A DNA stretch of 64,000 bases. Origin: Dryocola sp032051265 (lineage in GTDB: Bacteria > Pseudomonadota > Gammaproteobacteria > Enterobacterales > Enterobacteriaceae). Shown piece after piece: positions 43,260-50,854 of this stretch (within the stretch, counting starts at the first letter, position 1; each line of letters begins with the position of its first letter). The notes under the pieces were generated by a model. The model was not told where the DNA came from and searched no databases. It worked only from the letters and a program-made list of their open reading frames with translations. A program made the position numbers and the translations under genes. Location of the stretch: contig DAMBYU010000010.1 in NCBI GenBank assembly GCA_032051265.1, forward strand, positions 37,697 through 101,696, given 5' to 3'.

Positions 43260-44396
43260 TTACCTTAAGCTGGTTTTGAAAAACTGTTCAAACCTGGCAA
43301 AAGGGATCTTACCTGCAGCGTTGTCGTATAAGTCCACGTGGTTTGCGCCGGGGACGATCACAAGCTCTTTTTCAGTGCTGCCAACCGCTTTGTAGGCATC
43401 TTCTGCAAAATAGCGCGAGTGCGCTTTTTCACCTGTAACAATCAACACAGGAATAGTGATTTCATTTGCGTAGCTAAGCAGCGGCATATTCATAAACGAC
43501 AAGGGCATCGTTGCATTCCATGCGCCATTAGAGTTAACAGAACGCTCATGGAAGCCGCGTGGCATTCTGTAATAATCAAAAAACTCTTTCAGTACCGGGT
43601 GTGGATTCGCGGGTAATGTTTCCGGCAGAATTCGCTCAGAAGCGCTTACGCTGCCATTCTTATCCACATTAATATCGTGACTACCGCGGGCGATAGTTCC
43701 GCTTTCAGCATCTTTCCAGCGCTGCTCGTTCAGGTACTGTAATACGGCACGGCGATCGGCTGTTGAATAACGGTCTTTGCCATCACCAACGCCATGTCCC
43801 ATCGCCCGGCTCATGTCGTACATCACGCTGGTCGCAACTGCTTTTACGCGTGTATCCATCGCCGCCGCATTGAGTGCCATGCCTCCCCAGCCGCAAATAC
43901 CGAGTAATCCAATACGATGGCGATCCACCTCTTTTTGTAATCCAAGGAAATCAACCGCCGCGCTAAAGTCCTCAGTGTTGATATCCGGAGAGGCGACATT
44001 ACGCGGATAGCCACCACTTTCACCCGTGTAAGAAGGATCGAATGCCAGCGCAACAAATCCCTGTTCGGCCAGGGTCTGTGCATACAGGCCGCTTGATTGC
44101 TCTTTGACCGCACCGAAAGGACCACTTAATGCAATCGCAGCCAGTTTACGTTCGCCCCGGTTTTTGGGGATGTAAAGATCCCCTACTAATATGATCCCGT
44201 AACGGTTCTGGAATGCCACCTTGCGATGATCAACCTTATCGCTCTCTGCAAAGGTTTTATCCCATTTTTCTACCATTGAAACAGGCGAGTTCGGATTAGA
44301 TGTGTCAGCATAACTCATTGTCGTAACTCCACTTAATGATACGCATAGCAGCATAGCGGGTAGCGCGGCTGTCAGCTTTCTGGTGAAAACATTCAT
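43260..44396 (-). CDS. Exported dienelactone-hydrolase-like alpha/beta hydrolase
   Basis: 378 residues with a Sec signal peptide (ALPAMLLCVSLSGVTTMSYA). The elbow reads GLLGICGWGGMALN, with Cys as nucleophile, and the C-terminal His is in GANHVDLYD. It is a paralogue of the protein at 30164, with about 30 extra residues. Divergent from a LysR gene with a dyad between, so it is the probable target of that regulator. Substrate unknown. Confidence 0.85.
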   Translation of the reverse strand: MNVFTRKLTAALPAMLLCVSLSGVTTMSYADTSNPNSPVSMVEKWDKTFAESDKVDHRKVAFQNRYGIILVGDLYIPKNRGERKLAAIALSGPFGAVKEQSSGLYAQTLAEQGFVALAFDPSYTGESGGYPRNVASPDINTEDFSAAVDFLGLQKEVDRHRIGLLGICGWGGMALNAAAMDTRVKAVATSVMYDMSRAMGHGVGDGKDRYSTADRRAVLQYLNEQRWKDAESGTIARGSHDINVDKNGSVSASERILPETLPANPHPVLKEFFDYYRMPRGFHERSVNSNGAWNATMPLSFMNMPLLSYANEITIPVLIVTGEKAHSRYFAEDAYKAVGSTEKELVIVPGANHVDLYDNAAGKIPFARFEQFFKTSLR

Positions 44397-44514
44397 TTAA
44401 ATTCCCCTGAAAAAGAAAAGTGAGGTACCGGTTTCATACGGAGAGTACTGCTGTGCTTTGATGCAATGCGCTCATTATAGGTAGCAGAAATAGTGCTGAT
44501 TAGAGGGTAAAAAT

Positions 44515-44531
44515 TGCTAGGATTAATAGCA
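44515..44531. promoter_or_regulatory. Candidate LysR binding site
   Basis: TGCTA-N7-TAGCA dyad in the divergent region between the hydrolase and the LysR gene. Confidence 0.45.
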
Positions 44532-44595
44532 TATTGTTATAAATGAAGGGCCGCAGCAGACATCATTTGCGGCCAGATATTTTGAGGACGCGCAA

Positions 44596-45480
44596 ATGGC
44601 AAAACGGGAAAACTATAATGAGCTCTACTTGTTTATGCAGGTGGTGCGGGAGGGCAGTTTCACTGCAGCGGCACAACGTCTTGGACTTGCACAATCAGGT
44701 GTTAGTCGTTCTGTCCGTGACCTTGAAGAAAGGCTGGGTATACAGCTTCTGGTTCGCACTACGCGCAGGCTGTCGTTAACACAGGCAGGTGAGCAACTGT
44801 ATCAGACAACAGAATCCGGATTTGATGCTTTAGATACGGGTCTTGCCACGCTGGCGTATTACCGGAATACCCCGTCCGGTACGGTACGCATCAATGCCAG
44901 CCAGCATGCTATTGATAAAGTTCTTTTACCGAAGCTGGCGCTATTTAAGCACCGTTACCCCGATATCAGGCTTGAACTCATCAGTGAAAGCCGGTTCGTC
45001 GATATTATCGCTGAGCGATTTGATGCCGGCGTGCGGCTGGGGCCGGAGGTAGGACAGGGCATGGTCGCGGTGCGTATTACACCTGACATGGAGATGGTTG
45101 TTGTAGCTACGCCCGAGCATTTTCGTCGCTATGGCTTTCCACAAACACCGGCTGATTTAGTGATTCATCCTTGTATAGCCTACCAGTTTGCCGATGGTAG
45201 CCTTTATCAGTGGGAACTCCTTCAGGACGGTAAAAAAATAACGCACCGACCACAAGGACAGTGGGCCTTTTCTGACAGCTACATGGAAGCAAAAGCAGCC
45301 AGACTGGGGCTGGGGCTGGCTTATGTCCCGGAGGAACTGGTCGCTGATGATTTAGAGCAAGGCAATCTTATCAGGGCGTTGCCACGTTACAGCCAGCGCC
45401 TGGAAGGTTCATTCCTGTATTATCCTCACCGCAATGTGTCGCCGGCACTGAGAGTCGTCATTGATATACTGAAAATCTGA
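44596..45480 (+). CDS. LysR-family transcriptional regulator
   Basis: 294 residues: HTH (LYLFMQVVREGSFTAAAQRL, then LGLAQSGVSRSVRDLEERLG) and effector domain (GTVRINASQHAIDKVLLPKL; FVDIIAERFDAGVRLGPEVG). Related to the LysR protein at 18663. AGGACG precedes the ATG. It is expected to regulate the divergent exported hydrolase. Confidence 0.88.
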   Translation: MAKRENYNELYLFMQVVREGSFTAAAQRLGLAQSGVSRSVRDLEERLGIQLLVRTTRRLSLTQAGEQLYQTTESGFDALDTGLATLAYYRNTPSGTVRINASQHAIDKVLLPKLALFKHRYPDIRLELISESRFVDIIAERFDAGVRLGPEVGQGMVAVRITPDMEMVVVATPEHFRRYGFPQTPADLVIHPCIAYQFADGSLYQWELLQDGKKITHRPQGQWAFSDSYMEAKAARLGLGLAYVPEELVADDLEQGNLIRALPRYSQRLEGSFLYYPHRNVSPALRVVIDILKI

Positions 45481-45528
45481 AGTTTAGCTATTTATATTCT
45501 TCGTTGTTCCGCTCTTTGTTATCGGAAT

Positions 45529-45598
45529 AACGTCCGCTTATGGCACAAAGCGGACTGGCGCTGGCCTTCGATCCGCTATGAGCGAGGAGCAGACGCTT
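45529..45598 (+). repeat. Dispersed dyad repeat, copy E (complete)
   Basis: First half AACGTCCGCTTATGGCACAA then AGCGGAC; second half ATCCGCTATGAGCGAGGAGC then AGACG. Each half can fold into its own stem, and the outer ends can pair too. Lies upstream of NUDIX gene 1. Confidence 0.75.
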
Positions 45599-45722
45599 TC
45601 ATATCAGAGCGAAAGTTCAACAAACTAAACGTCATCATTGATATTGAGAGATCGGCCGGCGGCTATGTATGTTTAAATAGCGGGACGGAAATCAGCTTTA
45701 AGCCGTATCAAAAGGAAACTTT

Positions 45723-46172
45723 ATGCGCACTCGCCCATCATCCCGGTTAATTATTCTTTCGCCTGAAAACAATGTCTTGCTGTTTAATTTTTCCCATAAA
45801 AATGACGCCTTAAGCGGCATGTCATACTGGGCGACGCCTGGCGGTGGGCTTGAATTGAATGAATCCTTTGAACAGGCCGCACTACGGGAGTTACAGGAAG
45901 AAACTGGGCTAAAAAGAGATTCCGCTGGAGCGGCGGCGGCATCCAGAACCTTCCCCATGCAGCTGCCTGATGGGGAGACCGTTCTTGCTGAAGAGCGTTT
46001 CTTCATAATTCATGCGGAAAAGACAGATATCGACTGCTCGGGATGGAGTGAGAACGAAAAGAGCGTTATTCAAAATCATTACTGGTGGTCATTAGAAGAG
46101 CTTAGAGATACTAACCAAACTATCTTTCCCCACGATTTGATCATCAACATACTCAGCGGAAAACTTATCTAA
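45723..46172 (+). CDS. NUDIX hydrolase, copy 1
   Basis: 149 residues with a complete NUDIX box (GGGLELNESFEQAALRELQE, then ETGL). It resembles MutT/ADP-ribose-type hydrolases of about 150 residues, but the substrate is unknown. The protein at 49906 is a close paralogue with the same start (RPSSRLIILSPEN) and end (NILS/ESK). Copies E and F of the dispersed repeat bracket the gene. Confidence 0.85.
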   Translation: MRTRPSSRLIILSPENNVLLFNFSHKNDALSGMSYWATPGGGLELNESFEQAALRELQEETGLKRDSAGAAAASRTFPMQLPDGETVLAEERFFIIHAEKTDIDCSGWSENEKSVIQNHYWWSLEELRDTNQTIFPHDLIINILSGKLI

Positions 46173-46237
46173 CCTTCTGAATAAATTGAATTATAGTACA
46201 CCTGACGTCGGATGGTTAAAGCCAGTAATACATTCGT

Positions 46238-46304
46238 GCCCGCTTCTGGCACAGAGCAGACCTGCTCACTGGGCGAGGTCCGCTGTGAGCGAAGAACGAA
46301 CATC
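46238..46304 (+). repeat. Dispersed dyad repeat, copy F (complete)
   Basis: TGCCCGCTTCTGGCACAGAG then CAGACC, a spacer, and GAGGTCCGCTGTGAGCGAAG then AACGAACAT. Same orientation as copy E. Confidence 0.7.
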
Positions 46305-46332
46305 GTTCTCATGCTATTTATACACAGCAGCT

Positions 46333-46878
46333 TTAAGAGATCATTTTCTTAGCTCTCGCCAGCAGGAAAGCGGTAACCGAGGTGGCGTCAGTGATTTCGC
46401 CGTCACGTATTAACTGAGCAAAGGCGCTGATTTTAATTTTTTTCACCGTCAGGCCGTACTCTTCCTCCTCCAGTTGCTGGCCGGTAAATATCAGCTCCGT
46501 CGCAAGATAAATATGATAACCCTGGGCTGAATAGCCCTGCGCAAGCTTCTGATAACCGACATACATCATTTTTCCGGCGCTCAACCCGGTTTCTTCTTTA
46601 AGTTCGCCTCTGGCCACGTCTTCAGGTGCAGCATCGTGGGAACATTCCCAGCTTCCCTGAGGCAGTTCCGTGGTTCTCTGGCCCAGTGGGTAACGGTATT
46701 GCTCAACCAGGTAGACTTCATCATTCTCAACCGGAATGACGACCACAAAATCATCTTTTTCAATAACGGAATAGAGCCCCTCGCTGCCATCGGCTCTCAG
46801 AATCCGGTCTTCCTTAAGCGACATCCAGCGGTTACGGTAAATTTGTCTGGATTCCAGGGTTTCTATCTCTGTCTTCAC
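46333..46878 (-). CDS. NUDIX hydrolase, ADP-ribose/GDP-mannose pyrophosphatase-like
   Basis: 181 residues. The N-terminal VVVIPVENDEVYLVEQYRYP strand and a NUDIX box (GSWECSHDAAPEDVARGELK, then EETGL) fit the NudF/NudK group that hydrolyses ADP-ribose or sugar nucleotides. The GTG at 46878 with AAGGAG in front is the real start; the longer upstream frame is antisense of the regulator. Ten bases separate it from the DeoR gene, so they form an operon. Confidence 0.82.
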   Translation of the reverse strand: MKTEIETLESRQIYRNRWMSLKEDRILRADGSEGLYSVIEKDDFVVVIPVENDEVYLVEQYRYPLGQRTTELPQGSWECSHDAAPEDVARGELKEETGLSAGKMMYVGYQKLAQGYSAQGYHIYLATELIFTGQQLEEEEYGLTVKKIKISAFAQLIRDGEITDATSVTAFLLARAKKMIS

Positions 46879-46888
46879 GATTAACTCC

Positions 46889-47665
46889 TTATTTCTTTGC
46901 CTGGGGCTCTGCAACAATAACGTTAACGCCTTCGCCCCTGAACAGCGCAATATAGTCAGCGGGTGCATCACCATCTGTGATGATGTCACTGATTTCTCTG
47001 GGTGATGCATAAGAAAAGGGGGAATGTTTCCCCATTTTCTCTCCCGAAATAACGCACACGCTGCGCTCTGCGGCTTGTGCCAGGCCACGTTTAACCTGCG
47101 TTTCGTCATAGTCGATACTGCTGAAGCCGGTTGTGATATTCGCCGCAGCCGCACCGATAAAGCAGATATCAAAAGCCATGGTGCGTAACTCTTCACACAC
47201 TTTATGGCCCGTCATATCCATCGCGGGCTTAAATAATTTACCTCCCAGCACAATGACCTCTACATCCGGATGATCGGCCAGCGCCATGGCGGCGGGCAGG
47301 TTGTTCGTTACGACGGTGCAATGCAATCCGGGCGGGATTGCCTGTGCGATGGCAAGCGTGGTGGTTCCTCCGTCCAGCCCGACGACATCATCCTGCCTGA
47401 TAAGAGAGACTGCCACCGAAGCGATAGCACTTTTTGACGCGCCCGTTCTGCTCAGTCTTTCCTGATGATGAAGCGGTACCTGTGTGCGGGGGATCGCGCC
47501 GCCACGGACGCGACGCAGCATGCCTGTAGACTCAAGGCGTATCAAATCGCGGCGAACCGTGTCCTCTGATATACCCAGCTTTTCAGCCAGTGTTGAGGCC
47601 TGCAGTTCGCCATGATGGCTCAATATTTCGAGGATTTTCTGCCGTCTTGCATCAGGTAATTTCAT
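46889..47665 (-). CDS. DeoR/GlpR-family regulator
   Basis: 258 residues: N-terminal DeoR helix-turn-helix (RRQKILEILSHHGELQASTL, then EKLGISEDTVRRDLIRLEST) and a sugar-phosphate-binding domain of the ISOCOT fold (VGLDGGTTTLAIAQAI; CFIGAAAANITTGF). Cotranscribed with the NUDIX gene downstream. Divergent from an MFS gene. A sugar-phosphate or nucleotide-sugar signal is likely from the family. Confidence 0.88.
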   Translation of the reverse strand: MKLPDARRQKILEILSHHGELQASTLAEKLGISEDTVRRDLIRLESTGMLRRVRGGAIPRTQVPLHHQERLSRTGASKSAIASVAVSLIRQDDVVGLDGGTTTLAIAQAIPPGLHCTVVTNNLPAAMALADHPDVEVIVLGGKLFKPAMDMTGHKVCEELRTMAFDICFIGAAAANITTGFSSIDYDETQVKRGLAQAAERSVCVISGEKMGKHSPFSYASPREISDIITDGDAPADYIALFRGEGVNVIVAEPQAKK

Positions 47666-47700
47666 TTTAGTGCGCTATTTTGCAATTTATATTGCGTTAA

Positions 47701-47730
47701 TATGCAGAAATATGCAGAGTAATGCAACAT
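47701..47730. promoter_or_regulatory. Three phased direct repeats, candidate DeoR operator
   Basis: TATGCAGAAA, TATGCAGAGT and AATGCAACAT follow each other with an exact 10-bp period, one helical turn, in the region between the divergent DeoR and MFS genes. Confidence 0.45.
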
Positions 47731-47889
47731 TTTGACAGGGCGCGAGGCGCAGAATGAGAACTGAGTTATTCCACCTGAAGCGGAGAACAGTTGCCCCATC
47801 AGGCTGGCAACTTATGCCAGCCATAGCGTGGATAAAAACTATCGCTGATGAAACCGCAGACGGAGTATACAGTTACGAGGGCAGAAATC

Positions 47890-49062
47890 ATGATTAAGGC
47901 ATTATCTGTCCTGGGAGCAGGCGCGTTTGTTTCGCAGACAACCGAATATTTGCCAGTCGGTCTGTTAAATCAGATAGCAGAGCATCTGGGGATTAGCGGG
48001 GCGAAGGCCGGCATGCTGATTACCGTATATGCATGGGTAATAACCCTGTCTGTCATACCCGTCACGTTGCTCACACAAGGGATTGACAGAAAAAAGCTTT
48101 TCGTTTTTTTGCTCGGTCTTATCGCAATCTGTAACGGTTCAGTCATGCTGACAGACAGTTTCGTCATGCTGCTTTTACTGCGGGTTATTGCAGCACTGGG
48201 ACACGGTGTGTTCTGGGCGGGGATTGCCTCTTATGCCATCAGAATGGCTGGCACCATGCCTGCAAGCAGGGCGACAGCTCTCGTCTTCTCCGGCATATCG
48301 CTGGCGATAGTTATGGGAGTGCCGCTGTCGACTGCAACGGGAAATTATTACGGATGGCAAAAGGGGTTTGGTCTGTTCGGCCTGTTTTCACTGATTATTA
48401 TGTGCCTTGCTGTCAGATGGCTGCCTCGCGTTCATGAACCTGCAGCGAAAGCGGGACCATCTGGCCTGCAAAAACCTGCCTTTTCCGGATTGCTCTGTCT
48501 GCTGGCTGGCGTGACGCTTTTAATTATTACGGCACACTTCATGAGTTATACCTATGTCACTGTTCTCCTGAGGTCAATACCGGGGGTTAATGCTGATGTT
48601 CTGACAATACTGCTTTTTGTTTTCGGCGTGGGAGGAGCCTGCGGTACGCTGCTGATAAGTCGTTTTTCCCTCAGACCGCCGTTACTGACACTGGCGGGCG
48701 GAGCAGGTATCGCACTTGCCCAGACTCTTCTGCTGATAACGTTGCCGGGTCCTCTCAGCGCTGGCGTGGTGTTATTTTTCTGGGGCTGCGCCATCTCAGT
48801 AGTTATCGTCGGTCTCCAGTCCTGGGTAATCGAAGCGTCACGGGATTATCCTGAATTCGCATCTGCGCTTTATGTCATGTCGTTCAATATTGGCATCGGG
48901 TCAGGAGCTGTCGCGGGAGGCTACTTTACCGGAACAAAAGACAACAGTGGTTTATTTCTGTGCAGTATAGTTCTGTGTATCACAGGATTATTACTGGCCG
49001 GGGTTCTCGTTTTCAGAAAATCAGGCAAATATCACCGGGAAACGAGAAAGCGAGAGGTCTGA
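47890..49062 (+). CDS. SotB/AraJ-like MFS transporter
   Basis: 390 residues, twelve helices. TTEYLPVGLLNQIAEHLGIS at the N-terminus is the signature of SotB-type sugar or arabinose-like efflux permeases. The ATG at 47890 has GAGGG eight bases before it; the frame is open to an ATG at 47848 without a ribosome site. Divergent from the DeoR regulator, which may control it. Confidence 0.85.
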   Translation: MIKALSVLGAGAFVSQTTEYLPVGLLNQIAEHLGISGAKAGMLITVYAWVITLSVIPVTLLTQGIDRKKLFVFLLGLIAICNGSVMLTDSFVMLLLLRVIAALGHGVFWAGIASYAIRMAGTMPASRATALVFSGISLAIVMGVPLSTATGNYYGWQKGFGLFGLFSLIIMCLAVRWLPRVHEPAAKAGPSGLQKPAFSGLLCLLAGVTLLIITAHFMSYTYVTVLLRSIPGVNADVLTILLFVFGVGGACGTLLISRFSLRPPLLTLAGGAGIALAQTLLLITLPGPLSAGVVLFFWGCAISVVIVGLQSWVIEASRDYPEFASALYVMSFNIGIGSGAVAGGYFTGTKDNSGLFLCSIVLCITGLLLAGVLVFRKSGKYHRETRKREV

Positions 49063-49084
49063 GGTAATCGTATCCGGGCCTGAT

Positions 49085-49106
49085 AACGTCCGCTCCTGGC
49101 ACAGGG
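49085..49106 (+). repeat. Dispersed dyad repeat, copy G (first half only)
   Basis: AACGTCCGCTCCTGGCACAG matches the first half. The matching second half is copy H, 660 bp away, with the recombinase gene between them. Confidence 0.6.
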
Positions 49107-49128
49107 CTGCTGTTGCAGCCCTTCCAGG

Positions 49129-49731
49129 CTAGACTTCAATTGATTCCGATATTTCCAGAGCATCATCTACTTCAATGCCAAGGTAACGTACTGTGCTTTC
49201 GAGTTTTTTGTGCCCCAAAAGTAACTGGATTACCCGAAGGTTCTTCGTTTTTTTATAGATAAGATATGGCTTGGTTCTGCGCATTGAGTGCGTACTGTAG
49301 AGCGTCTCATCGAGACCCAGCTTCCCAATCCATCCATGAAAAATACGGTTATATTGTCTGGTTGAGATGTGTCTTGAAGAACCAACGCGGGACTGGAAGA
49401 GATAGTCGCTATTACTTAGTTGAGCCATTTTGATCCACGCGGCTACAGCCTCTCTGGTTCCCTTAGTCAGTTCAAACTGAACAGGGCTGCCCGTTTTCTG
49501 CTGCAGCACTGTCGCTCTGCCCGAAACAGAGTGCCCATAGGCTATATCAGAAACTTTTAGCTTAACCAAATCACAGCCCCGAAGTTTACTATCCAGAGCC
49601 ATGTTAAAAAGAGCCAGATCACGAACTTTTCCTTCCAGCTCAAGACGGATACGAATTCCCCAGATATGAGAGATCTGAAGAGGCCGTTTCTGGCCGATAA
49701 TGCGGCTTTTGTTCCAGGGGGATGTTGTCAT
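49129..49731 (-). CDS. Short tyrosine recombinase (FimB-like size)
   Basis: 200 residues, catalytic domain only. First Arg in DSKLRGCDLVKLKV, His-x-x-Arg in STHSMRRTK, second His in LLGHKK and the Tyr nucleophile in STVRYLGIEV: all catalytic positions appear intact. Proteins of this size include FimB/FimE and plasmid-borne recombinases. The ATG at 49731 follows ATGGAG by eight bases. It lies between the two halves of a dispersed repeat (copies G and H), which suggests that it arrived there by insertion. Confidence 0.82.
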   Translation of the reverse strand: MTTSPWNKSRIIGQKRPLQISHIWGIRIRLELEGKVRDLALFNMALDSKLRGCDLVKLKVSDIAYGHSVSGRATVLQQKTGSPVQFELTKGTREAVAAWIKMAQLSNSDYLFQSRVGSSRHISTRQYNRIFHGWIGKLGLDETLYSTHSMRRTKPYLIYKKTKNLRVIQLLLGHKKLESTVRYLGIEVDDALEISESIEV

Positions 49732-49769
49732 GTTCAATCTCCATTGGGTTAGGAGATGTGATTATGAGT

Positions 49770-49796
49770 GTCCCGTATGAGCGAGGAGCGGACGTT
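49770..49796 (+). repeat. Dispersed dyad repeat, copy H (second half only)
   Basis: TCCCGTATGAGCGAGGAGCG then GACGTT matches the second half of copy E almost exactly. Confidence 0.6.
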
Positions 49797-49905
49797 GAGT
49801 GAAATTATAGCTGTAAGAAAATGCAGACCTGTAGGGCGATTCAGGCTGCAATTTATGTTTATATAAATATCGAGAATCACTATTCAAGCTTTTTAAGGGG
49901 GGTAT

Positions 49906-50379
49906 GTGCGCATTCGACCTTCATCTCGATTGATCATTCTTTCGCCTGAAAATCACGTCTTGCTCTTTAGGTTCTGTCATAAAGATGATGCTCTGAGGGG
50001 AAAAACATACTGGGCAACTCCGGGTGGAGGGCTTGAAAAAAATGAATCTTTTGAGCAGGCGGCTATACGCGAATTATTTGAAGAAACGGGTTTGATAAGA
50101 ACATTGGCAGGACCACAAATAGCGTCTCGAAACTTCACAATGATGCTACCAAGTGGGGAGACCGTACTTGCTGAAGAGCGTTTCTTTATGATTAATGCAA
50201 ATACAGTAGATCTCGACCATTCAGGATGGAGTAGCAATGAAAAGGAAGTCATTCGCGATCAACATTGGTGGACAATAGAAGAGCTCATACACACCAATGA
50301 GACAATTTTTCCAAGTGATTTAATCATTAACATACTTGAAAGCAAGTCAGCCGGATCTTCGACGTTAACTGCATCATGA
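49906..50379 (+). CDS. NUDIX hydrolase, copy 2
   Basis: 157 residues from a GTG preceded by AAGGGGGG. NUDIX box GGGLEKNESFEQAAIRELFE then ETGL. Paralogue of the gene at 45723; the two share long stretches at DNA level (for example around the LAEERFFMI region) but have clearly diverged. Bracketed by repeat copies H and I, as copy 1 is by E and F. Confidence 0.83.
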   Translation: MRIRPSSRLIILSPENHVLLFRFCHKDDALRGKTYWATPGGGLEKNESFEQAAIRELFEETGLIRTLAGPQIASRNFTMMLPSGETVLAEERFFMINANTVDLDHSGWSSNEKEVIRDQHWWTIEELIHTNETIFPSDLIINILESKSAGSSTLTAS

Positions 50380-50386
50380 TATCCTG

Positions 50387-50457
50387 AACGTCCGCTTCTG
50401 ACACTAAGCGTACGAGCTAATTGAGCCGAAGGTCCGCTGTGAGCGAAAAGCGGACAT
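50387..50457 (+). repeat. Dispersed dyad repeat, copy I (complete)
   Basis: AACGTCCGCTTCTGACACTA then AGCG, spacer, GAAGGTCCGCTGTGAGCGAA then AAGCGGACATT. Confidence 0.75.
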
Positions 50458-50509
50458 TGCTAACAGCATTATGTGTGAATCAGTGGGGAGCAGCTCAATT
50501 AAGCACAAC

Positions 50510-50535
50510 AACGTCTGCTGTTGGTACAAAGCAAG
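50510..50535 (+). repeat. Dispersed dyad repeat, copy J (first half only)
   Basis: AACGTCTGCTGTTGGTACAA then AGCAAG matches the first half with several changes. Confidence 0.5.
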
Positions 50536-50668
50536 CGATTGAACGACATCAGGCAGCTTTGAGCAGCAGCGGATAGCGCAACGTTTTTTCACCAGAATGA
50601 GCGGGGCTAAAAGAAGATAATAACGTAGAAATCACCAGCAGCGGCTGATCTGGATGAACTGCTTTCTG

Positions 50669-50854
50669 CTAATGGAATATATTCTCTATTCTTTTTTTTC
50701 CGTTTTTAATTTTGTGCCGGATGTTGAGTTTTGCTTTCAACACATAATAAAAAAAATCTTTTTCCACATCGGTAATGTGCATCCGGCGCTCAAGCGTCAG
50801 ACGATCTTCAGCTACCCTGCGTCGGGAAAACTTCTTGCCGCATAAATCAATGAT
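50669..50854 (-). pseudogene. Unrecognised C-terminal fragment cut by the IS
   Basis: A frame of 61 codons is open from the IS boundary to a TAG at 50669: basic and aromatic (RRMHITDVEKDFFYYVLKAK). I do not recognise it. It has no start because the IS903-like element begins at the next base. Confidence 0.35.

Noticed and set aside
45529..46304. Repeats as a CRISPR array
   Set aside because: Spacing is hundreds of bases to kilobases and whole genes lie between copies; no cas genes.
45529..50457. Dispersed repeats as integron attC sites
   Set aside because: They are imperfect dyads around single genes, but lack the GTTRRRY/RYYYAAC core sites, and no IntI-type integrase is present.
50404..50592. 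62-codon minus-strand frame between the repeats
   Set aside because: Covers repeat copies I and J and has no coding character.
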